From: Nitrobacter vulgaris
GTDB taxonomy: Bacteria > Pseudomonadota > Alphaproteobacteria > Rhizobiales > Xanthobacteraceae
Direction of reading: 5' to 3'
Assembly: GCF_002028545.1 (NCBI RefSeq)
Contig: NZ_MWPQ01000037.1
Location: 1-41,528 of the forward strand
Length of the DNA: 41,528 nucleotides
Shown here: positions 36,395 through 41,528 of the stretch, piece after piece
Position numbering within the stretch: the stretch's first letter is position 1
Layout of the letters: the number at the start of each line of letters is the position of its first letter
Program-made: the position numbers and the translations under genes
Notes under the pieces: generated by a model
What the model was told of the DNA's origin: nothing
Seen by the model: only the letters and a program-made list of their open reading frames with translations
The model's database searches: none

Positions 36395-37999
36395 TCACAT
36401 CCTGAACAGCCCAAACGTCGTTGGTTCGATCGGCGCGTTCGCGGCCGCCGACAATCCAAGTCCCAGCACGAGGCGCGTGTCGGCAGGATCGATCACCCCG
36501 TCGTCCCATAGCCGCGCGGTGGCGTAATAAGGATTGCCCTGGTTCTCGTATTGCGCGCGGATCGGTGCCTGGAATTCGCGCTCCTCCTCCGCAGACCAGG
36601 TGCCGCCTTTGGCTTCGATATTCTCCCGGCGCAGCGTACTGAGAACCATCGCAGCCTGTTCGCCGCCCATCACCGAGATGCGCGCGTTCGGCCACATCCA
36701 CAAAAATCGGGGCGAGAAAGCGCGGCCGCACATGCCGTAATTGCCGGCGCCGTAGGAGCCGCCGATCACCACCGTGAACTTCGGCACGCCCGCGGTCGCA
36801 ACCGCCGTGACAAGCTTGGCCCCGTCGCGCGCGATGCCGCCCGCTTCGTATTTCTTACCGACCATGAAGCCCGTAATGTTTTGCAGGAATACCAGCGGAA
36901 TGCCGCGCTGGCAGCACAGCTCGATGAAATGTGTTCCCTTCAGCGAGCTTTCGCTGAACAGGATGCCGTTGTTGGCGACGATGCCGACCGGATATCCCCA
37001 GATATGGGCGAAGCCGCACACCAGCGTCTGGCCGTACAGCTTCTTAAATTCATCAAACTCCGAACCGTCAACGATGCGGGCGATGATGTCGCGCACATCG
37101 AACGGCTTTCGACCGTCCGCCGGCACCACGCCGTAGATTTCCTCCCGTGCGAACAGCGGCTCGCGCGGTTCATGCATGTTAAGCGCAGCGTGTTGCGGTG
37201 GCTTCAGGGTGGAAACGATACGGCGCGCAATCCCGATCGCATGGGCATCGTTTTGCGCATAGTGATCGGTGACGCCGGATTGGCGCGAATGCACATCGGC
37301 ACCGCCCAGCTCTTCAGCGGTAACGACCTCGCCCGTGGCTGCTTTCACAAGCGGCGGACCGCCTAGAAAGATCGTGCCCTGATTGCGGACGATGATGCTC
37401 TCATCCGACATCGCAGGCACATAGGCGCCGCCCGCGGTGCATGATCCCATCACGATCGCGATCTGCGGAATGCCTGTCGCCGACATGTTGGCCTGGTTGT
37501 AGAAGATGCGGCCGAAGTGACGCTCGTCCGGAAAAATTTCGTCCTGCTGCGGCAGGAAAGCGCCGCCGGAATCCACCATGTAGATGCAGGGCAGATTGTT
37601 CTGCCGCGCGATCTCTTGCGCCCGCAGATGCTTCTTCACGGTCATCGGATAGTAGGTGCCACCCTTGATGGTCGCATCGTTGGCGACGATCACGCACTCG
37701 CGGCCCGAGACGCGCCCGACGCCGGTGATAATGCTCGCAGAATGCACGTCGCCGCCGTACATGCCGTTCGCCGCCAGCGGCGACAGCTCGAGAAACGCGG
37801 TGCCGGGATCGAGCAGCAGGTCGACACGATCGCGGGCCAACATTTTGCCGCGTGAGGTGTGGCGGGCGCGCGCGGTCTCGCCGCCTCCGCCCGCGACGCT
37901 CGCGAGCTTGTCGCGCAACTCGTTGACCAGAATTTTCATCGCCTCGACGTTGAGCGCGAAATCTGACGACGTTGGATCGACACCGGAACGGAGCGCCAT
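36395..37999 (-). CDS. mccB: Acyl-CoA carboxylase carboxyltransferase subunit (methylcrotonyl-CoA type)
   Basis: 534 residues, the usual MCC-beta length. Two crotonase-like halves: [74 protein letters not shown] and [20 protein letters not shown]. The last two are strong MCC/GCC signatures. It moves the carboxyl group from biotin to the acyl-CoA, giving 3-methylglutaconyl-CoA if the substrate is methylcrotonyl-CoA. It is the first gene of a two-gene operon with mccA. The ribosome site before the ATG is weak. Confidence 0.94.
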   Translation of the reverse strand: MALRSGVDPTSSDFALNVEAMKILVNELRDKLASVAGGGGETARARHTSRGKMLARDRVDLLLDPGTAFLELSPLAANGMYGGDVHSASIITGVGRVSGRECVIVANDATIKGGTYYPMTVKKHLRAQEIARQNNLPCIYMVDSGGAFLPQQDEIFPDERHFGRIFYNQANMSATGIPQIAIVMGSCTAGGAYVPAMSDESIIVRNQGTIFLGGPPLVKAATGEVVTAEELGGADVHSRQSGVTDHYAQNDAHAIGIARRIVSTLKPPQHAALNMHEPREPLFAREEIYGVVPADGRKPFDVRDIIARIVDGSEFDEFKKLYGQTLVCGFAHIWGYPVGIVANNGILFSESSLKGTHFIELCCQRGIPLVFLQNITGFMVGKKYEAGGIARDGAKLVTAVATAGVPKFTVVIGGSYGAGNYGMCGRAFSPRFLWMWPNARISVMGGEQAAMVLSTLRRENIEAKGGTWSAEEEREFQAPIRAQYENQGNPYYATARLWDDGVIDPADTRLVLGLGLSAAANAPIEPTTFGLFRM

Positions 38000-38102
38000 G
38001 ACAGTCCAGAATGCTTGGCAGGCGTGAAACGCGCGCCTTAATCCGGCCAGGGTGCCCGGCCCTTCCGGGTAAGGTCAACCTTGGTTCGGTCCATCCTCCC
38101 GC

Positions 38103-38408
38103 TTAATGGGTCCAGGGTTCGATGCGACGAAACGCAAAATTGTCCGCGTAGGCGGCTTTTCGCTCCGGCTTCACCTTTGGTTCTATCACTTGATAGGGGA
38201 TGCCTTTGCGCTCGCAATAGGCGATCGCATCCTCCTTGGTCTCGAAGCGAAGCGTGATTTGCTGCTTCATGTCGCCGGAACTGGTCCAACCCATCAGAGG
38301 TTCGATCACCCTTGCCTGCTCGGGCTCGTAGTCCAGTTGCCATTCCTTCGTTCTGGCAGCGCCCGACTGCATCGCATTCTTGGCGGGCTTAAAGATACGT
38401 GCCGTCAT
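38103..38408 (-). CDS. NDUFS4-like NADH dehydrogenase accessory subunit
   Basis: 101 residues. W-x-L-x-Y (EWQLDYEPEQ), EPLMGWTSSGDMKQQITLRF, KEDAIAYCERKGIPYQVIEP and the C-terminal YADNFAFRRIEPWTH follow the ETC complex I subunit family (PF04800), the bacterial relative of the mitochondrial 18-kDa NDUFS4 subunit, which is confined to alphaproteobacteria. It binds the peripheral arm of respiratory complex I. The nuo operon is not in the window. It stands upstream of the mcc operon on the same strand. Confidence 0.94.
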   Translation of the reverse strand: MTARIFKPAKNAMQSGAARTKEWQLDYEPEQARVIEPLMGWTSSGDMKQQITLRFETKEDAIAYCERKGIPYQVIEPKVKPERKAAYADNFAFRRIEPWTH

Positions 38409-38533
38409 GGATCACTATAACCTGCTGCTAGCGGGCCGATCCGGCAGAAAAGCCGGCGGACACCATCGGATATAATCGTTATGTCGCGGCCTGACAATCT
38501 GGTGTTTTCGCGGCGCAATGGCGCCGCGGCCCC

Positions 38534-40345
38534 TTAGGCTCGCCTGAGGTTCGACATGACGACGGTGCCCACGTCGGTGTAGACGCCGACGAGCGGTCCC
38601 ATGATCCGGTGCAAGCCTGTCTTGGAAACCACCGTGTCATGTAACACCAGATGATCGATGCCCGTGGTCAGGAAGCAGCGCATGGCATCGCGCGGCGTCT
38701 CTACGATCGGTTCGCCCTTGACGTTGAATGACGTATTGATCAGCACGGGAACGCCGGTCAGCTCCTCGAATTCCTTCAGCAGCCGATAGAGTGCGGGGTT
38801 CGTGCTCTCGCGTACGGTCTGCACTCTCGCCGTGCCGTCGACGTGAACCACCGCCGGAATCCGGTCGCGCCATTCCGGCCGAACCGCCTTGGCGATCAGC
38901 ATGAACGGTGAATCCTCGTCGCCCTCGAAGACATCGGTCATGCGCTCGGCCAACACGATGGGCGCGAAAGGGCGGAACGGCTGGCGGTGCTTGACCCGGC
39001 TGTTGAGGATATCCTTCATATCGGCCTTGCGCGGATCGGCGATCAGGCTGCGATTGCCGAGCGCGCGCGGGCCGAACTCGGAACGCCCCTGAAACCAGCC
39101 GATGACCTTCTGATCCGCCAGAAGCTTCGCGGTTTCGGCGTAGACATTTAAGCTTTTCACCGCCGCCGTCTGGACCTTGACGATCGAGCGCTGGGTTGCG
39201 GCCTCGACCTCGGCGTCCGAATAACCGCGACCGACATAGGCGTGCTCCATCACGAAGCCGCGCTGCTGCTTCTGCACTTCGAGCCAACCGTAGAGAGCGC
39301 AGCCGATGGCGATGCCGTCGTCACCCGCCGCTGGCTGAATCCAGACGTTTTCGAATCCGGCCTCCCGCGCGACGCGTCCATTGGCCACGCAGTTCAGCGC
39401 CACGCCGCCGGCGATGCAGAGGTTTTTCGCGCCCGTGGTTTCCCGAAGCCAATTGGCGCGGGCAAGCAGCACCTTTTCTGTGTCGTCCTGAACCCGCCAT
39501 GCCATATCCTCCCAATGCCGCATGGAGGGGCTGCTGTCCCATTTTCCGCCACCTTCAGCGATGTAGGGCTGGTTAAATTCGGCCGACCAGCGCGGGACCG
39601 TGAGACGATTGTCGGTGATGTCCATCAGCGACTTGATCTGCTCGCGGCGTCCGTACGGTGCGAGCCCCATCAGCTCGCCGCATTTATTCCAGTCGCCGAA
39701 TACATAAGTGGAAGCGCGGCTGTAGAGCGCGCCGAGCCCTGGCATGTTGTAGAATTCGTCGCTGAAAAAGCCGCGGTCCGGCTCCATCCAAACCTTCTTC
39801 AGGCATTCGAGCGACTTGCCGCTGAACTGGTAGTAGCTCTCCGACTCGCGCGCGAGCGGCGATGCGGTGTCACTTTCCGGATAGGGCTCGGTCACGTCCG
39901 ATCGATAGCTGCCGACGCCGTCGACGATCATGATTGCGCCCTCATCGAACGGGCAGGCCGCAAAGGCGCTATAGGCGTGCGCCAGATGGTGTGAGATTGA
40001 CACCACCTTGTCAGAACGCGAGCGGAAATACGGATGGTCGTGCGCGTCCAGCCGCTCCTCGGGGGGAAGGAATCCCGGCATGTCCTGATAGATCAGCCGC
40101 TCCTCCATTTCCGGAACGGGAAGGATGTAGCAATTGCGAACCACCAGATCGATGTCGCCGATGGCGATGCCTTCGGCTCCGAGACAGTAGTCAATGACCT
40201 CCTTGAAGAATCCGCTGGCGTGCTTTTCGCGCGTGATCCGTTCCTTGGCGATAGCGAAAGCAACGGCGCCGTCTCGAAGCAGGCAGGCGCTCACGTCGTG
40301 ATCATAGGTGTTGAGACCGAGAACATAGGTGTGCTTTTTTGACAT
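38534..40345 (-). CDS. O-carbamoyltransferase, NodU/TobZ-type
   Basis: 603 residues. N-terminal Kae1-like carbamoyl-transfer domain (YVLGLNTYDHDVSACLLRDG, metal-binding HHLAHAYSAF with His120 and His123, VDGVGSYRSD, IAGGVALNCVANG) and a C-terminal YrdC-like carbamoyl-adenylate domain (WFQGRSEFGPRALGNRSLIA, RPFAPIVL, NTSFNVKGEPIV). It makes carbamoyl-adenylate from carbamoyl phosphate and ATP, then carbamoylates a hydroxyl on a sugar or other acceptor. No nod, glycosyltransferase or antibiotic genes are adjacent, so the acceptor is unknown; lipopolysaccharide or hopanoids are guesses. A CG-rich hairpin (about 38510-38530) without a T-run follows the stop. Confidence 0.92.
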   Translation of the reverse strand: MSKKHTYVLGLNTYDHDVSACLLRDGAVAFAIAKERITREKHASGFFKEVIDYCLGAEGIAIGDIDLVVRNCYILPVPEMEERLIYQDMPGFLPPEERLDAHDHPYFRSRSDKVVSISHHLAHAYSAFAACPFDEGAIMIVDGVGSYRSDVTEPYPESDTASPLARESESYYQFSGKSLECLKKVWMEPDRGFFSDEFYNMPGLGALYSRASTYVFGDWNKCGELMGLAPYGRREQIKSLMDITDNRLTVPRWSAEFNQPYIAEGGGKWDSSPSMRHWEDMAWRVQDDTEKVLLARANWLRETTGAKNLCIAGGVALNCVANGRVAREAGFENVWIQPAAGDDGIAIGCALYGWLEVQKQQRGFVMEHAYVGRGYSDAEVEAATQRSIVKVQTAAVKSLNVYAETAKLLADQKVIGWFQGRSEFGPRALGNRSLIADPRKADMKDILNSRVKHRQPFRPFAPIVLAERMTDVFEGDEDSPFMLIAKAVRPEWRDRIPAVVHVDGTARVQTVRESTNPALYRLLKEFEELTGVPVLINTSFNVKGEPIVETPRDAMRCFLTTGIDHLVLHDTVVSKTGLHRIMGPLVGVYTDVGTVVMSNLRRA

Positions 40346-40809
40346 GAGCCTCTGCGGAGCAATCTCGAGGGAGGATTCGGGCGCCGCCTCGTATTCGCGA
40401 AGCCCAACCTGGTGATGCGGCTAACATGACGCCATCAAGGGAGCCACGTTTATGCCTGCCCTTTTGCGTCGCTTCTGCGGCACAGGAAGTTCACGACGGC
40501 TCGACCAGAAAACTTGGATTTAAAATGCACGCAACTAAAAGTTGTTATATACAACCATTGATTGTTATATGGTGAGTATCGCGTCTTTTTCGCCATCGTT
40601 GCGTGAACCTTAACACGTTAGCTGCCGACCCTTGACTGAGCGGAAGCCGACCCTGGTCTCGATTAGCGGCAACGCTCAAGTTCGTTGGAAATGTTATTTT
40701 ATCATGCACCAAACCAAGGCAAACTGATTGCCTTAGATTCGCGACAATAATTGTTCCGAATACAAGGTCTGCTTCACGACGGTGCCAAACAGAGTTGGAG
40801 ATTCACTTG
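40346..40809. promoter_or_regulatory. Upstream region with TTGTTATAT direct repeats
   Basis: 464 bases between divergent genes, with AT-rich DNA from about 40500. TTGTTATAT occurs at 40542-40550 and again at 40562-40570, exactly 20 bases or about two helical turns apart, beside small dyads (CAAC-taaaa-GTTG at about 40532-40545 and ACAA...TTGT). Further on, AAGGCAA-actga-TTGCCTT (40716-40734) forms a 7-bp hairpin. These look like protein-binding sites in a promoter region. No gene is seen. Confidence 0.45.
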
Positions 40810-41184
40810 ATGATTCAAAAAAGTTCGAGCGCGCAACGTAGCATCATCACTCGCGTCCTGGCGGCAGCGGCGATGGTTGGCGTGTATTTTATCAGCGTTG
40901 CTGGCGTGTCCTCGGTTCTGGTCGCCGGATCGACTACTTCGGCGGAAGCGCGCGGTGGTGGTCGCGGCGGCGGCGGCCGTGGCGGCGGCTGGGGTCGCGG
41001 CGGCGGCCGTGGTCGCGGCGGCGGCTGGGGTCGCGGCGGTGGCTGGGGTCGTGGCGGCGGCTGGGGTCGCGGTCGCGGCTGGGGCTACGGCGGCTTGGGC
41101 TACGGCTTAGGCTACGGCGCTGGTATGGGCTATGGCGGGTGCTACTTCAGCCCGCGCTGGGGCCGCACGATCTGCCCATACTGA
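40810..41184 (+). CDS. Exported Gly/Arg/Trp-repeat protein
   Basis: 124 residues from ATG 40810 (GGAG about 10 bases upstream). A basic N-terminus and hydrophobic segment (VLAAAAMVGVYFISVAGVSS) ending at SAEA predict a signal peptide or anchor. Residues 47-95 are repeats of GGGWGR and GGGRGR, followed by a Gly/Tyr part (YGGLGYGLGYGAGMGYGG) and a C-terminus with two Cys (CYFSPRWGRTICPY). The coding DNA is a tandem repeat. It resembles cell-surface or periplasmic Gly-rich proteins and recalls the Gly/Trp part of the BA14K protein at the window start. Arg-Gly repeats may bind nucleic acid or polyanions; the role is unknown. Confidence 0.82.
   Translation: MIQKSSSAQRSIITRVLAAAAMVGVYFISVAGVSSVLVAGSTTSAEARGGGRGGGGRGGGWGRGGGRGRGGGWGRGGGWGRGGGWGRGRGWGYGGLGYGLGYGAGMGYGGCYFSPRWGRTICPY
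40951..41085 (+). repeat. GGCGGCTGGGGTCGC tandem repeats inside the Gly-rich gene
   Basis: Imperfect tandem copies of GGCGGCTGGGGTCGC and GGCGGCCGTGGTCGC, with units of 15-18 bases, encode the GGGWGR/GGGRGR blocks. Multiples of three preserve the frame. Copy number is likely to vary between strains by slippage. Confidence 0.8.
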
Positions 41185-41432
41185 TCGTCGCTCGGCAAGT
41201 ATCAACGGGGGTGCGCCGGTTGGCGTGCCCCTTTTTTTGAATGCGGATGCTTTCAAGACAAAATATGCGTCGCCTGTGTCTGACGCATGAATGCGATCAT
41301 GCTGCCTTGGAGCCTTTCCGCTTCTGATGGAAAATTCAGAGGCGAAGCTCTCAGATCTTAATCTGACGCGTTTTCTTCACGCGAACCGGTATCTGCACGC
41401 ACCGGTGGTTCATTCAACACCTTCGCGAACTA
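41185..41432. other. Spacer between the Gly-rich gene and an IS end
   Basis: Apart from the terminator at 41208-41238 no gene is supported. ACGCGTTTTCTTCACGCGAA around 41368 is a short dyad of the kind found in rhizobial intergenic repeats. Short ORFs (such as 41291-41476) run into the IS end and are probably not real. Confidence 0.4.
41208..41238 (+). terminator. Rho-independent terminator after the Gly-rich gene
   Basis: GGGGTGCGCC (41208-41217) pairs with GGCGTGCCCC (41222-41231), with two G-T wobbles and a 4-base loop, followed by seven T. A strong terminator. Confidence 0.9.
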
Positions 41433-41528
41433 GGGTCTGGACCCATAAAATGATTCCTTCTGCGCTGAGTTTGTGATTCACGGTCTCCGACAGGAGGCCC
41501 CTCATGAGTCGCGATTACTTTTGGCTAA
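41433..41528 (+). mobile_element. Left end of an IS5-family insertion sequence (truncated by the window)
   Basis: GGGTCTGGACCC (41433-41444), preceded by CTA, resembles the terminal inverted repeat of IS5-group elements of Bradyrhizobiaceae. It is followed after about 60 bases by a ribosome site and a transposase-like start. The right end, target duplication and full transposase lie outside the window, so the exact element cannot be named. The boundary may be off by a few bases. Confidence 0.6.
41504..41528 (+). CDS. IS5-family transposase, N-terminal start only
   Basis: GGAGG lies 6 bases before the ATG at 41504. Only MSRDYFWL is present before the window ends. IS5-family transposases of rhizobia typically begin MSRDxFWLxxxQ, which supports the call together with the IR-like sequence upstream. 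Eight residues are not decisive on their own. Confidence 0.6.

Noticed and set aside
38505-38532. Terminator after the carbamoyltransferase gene
   Set aside because: There is a 7-bp GCGGCGC/GCGCCGC stem but no T-run in the needed direction, so it is mentioned only with the gene.
1-41528. tRNA, rRNA or CRISPR array
   Set aside because: Reading for T-loop GTTCGAATC-like words, rRNA-like segments and regularly spaced repeats gave nothing convincing.

Overview
The window is a stretch of bacterial chromosome from an alphaproteobacterium, most likely of the family Nitrobacteraceae/Bradyrhizobiaceae (Bradyrhizobium, Nitrobacter, Rhodopseudomonas, Afipia group). The reasons are the long cobalamin-dependent NrdJ, HdaA, the alphaproteobacterial AspRS, the NDUFS4-like complex I subunit, BA14K, DUF6481, DUF6719 and DUF2161 proteins, high GC with frequent GTG starts, and the rhizobial intergenic palindrome at 6655-6706. 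The genus cannot be fixed from the sequence alone. No tRNA, rRNA or CRISPR array was seen.

Layout. 1-229 is the 3' end of a BA14K-type secreted protein with a good terminator, followed by about 700 bases without a convincing gene and then nrdJ (939-4682). 4683-6195 is a lower-GC, probably acquired patch. It holds a minus-strand terminator, a 34-base near-perfect palindrome, a 66-residue DNA-binding-like protein and a P63C-domain phage-type protein, and is followed by interspersed repeats. 6396-7938 is a minus-strand group (small membrane protein, secreted protein, ROK/polyphosphate-glucokinase-like kinase). 8112-12743 carries a YghU-type glutathione transferase, an SDR lacking its usual serine, a stand-alone fabA, a DUF2161 nuclease-fold protein, small unknown proteins and creA. 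12946-16076 holds cell-envelope genes (YkuD L,D-transpeptidase, NodB-type deacetylase) and a RibD-like reductase.

16304-16618 encodes a striking 104-residue protein with 40 Met and 8 Cys. It converges on an XRE-cupin regulator whose ATG overlaps the stop of a small membrane-protein ORF. 17873-38408 is mostly core metabolism: maeB, aspS (apparently non-discriminating), rnd, a CNNM/CorC protein, ppx-ppk, hdaA, a PgsA-like transferase, purM-purN, a TerC protein, ndk, DUF6481, a methylcrotonyl-CoA-carboxylase-like pair and a complex I accessory subunit. 38534-40345 is an orphan NodU/TobZ-type carbamoyltransferase. After an AT-richer leader with direct repeats comes a Gly/Arg/Trp-repeat secreted protein (40810-41184). 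The window ends inside the left end of an IS5-family element.

How the genes fit together. Polyphosphate is a theme: ppk makes it, ppx degrades it and the ROK kinase may use it. hdaA and the PgsA-like gene sit just upstream of ppk and diverge from purM-purN. The best candidates for something undescribed are the Met/Cys-rich protein, the small-protein/XRE-cupin coupled pair next to it, the inverted-repeat cluster between aspS and rnd, the possible small RNA in the 4.7-5.0 kb patch, and a repeat element that appears to have entered nrdJ in frame.
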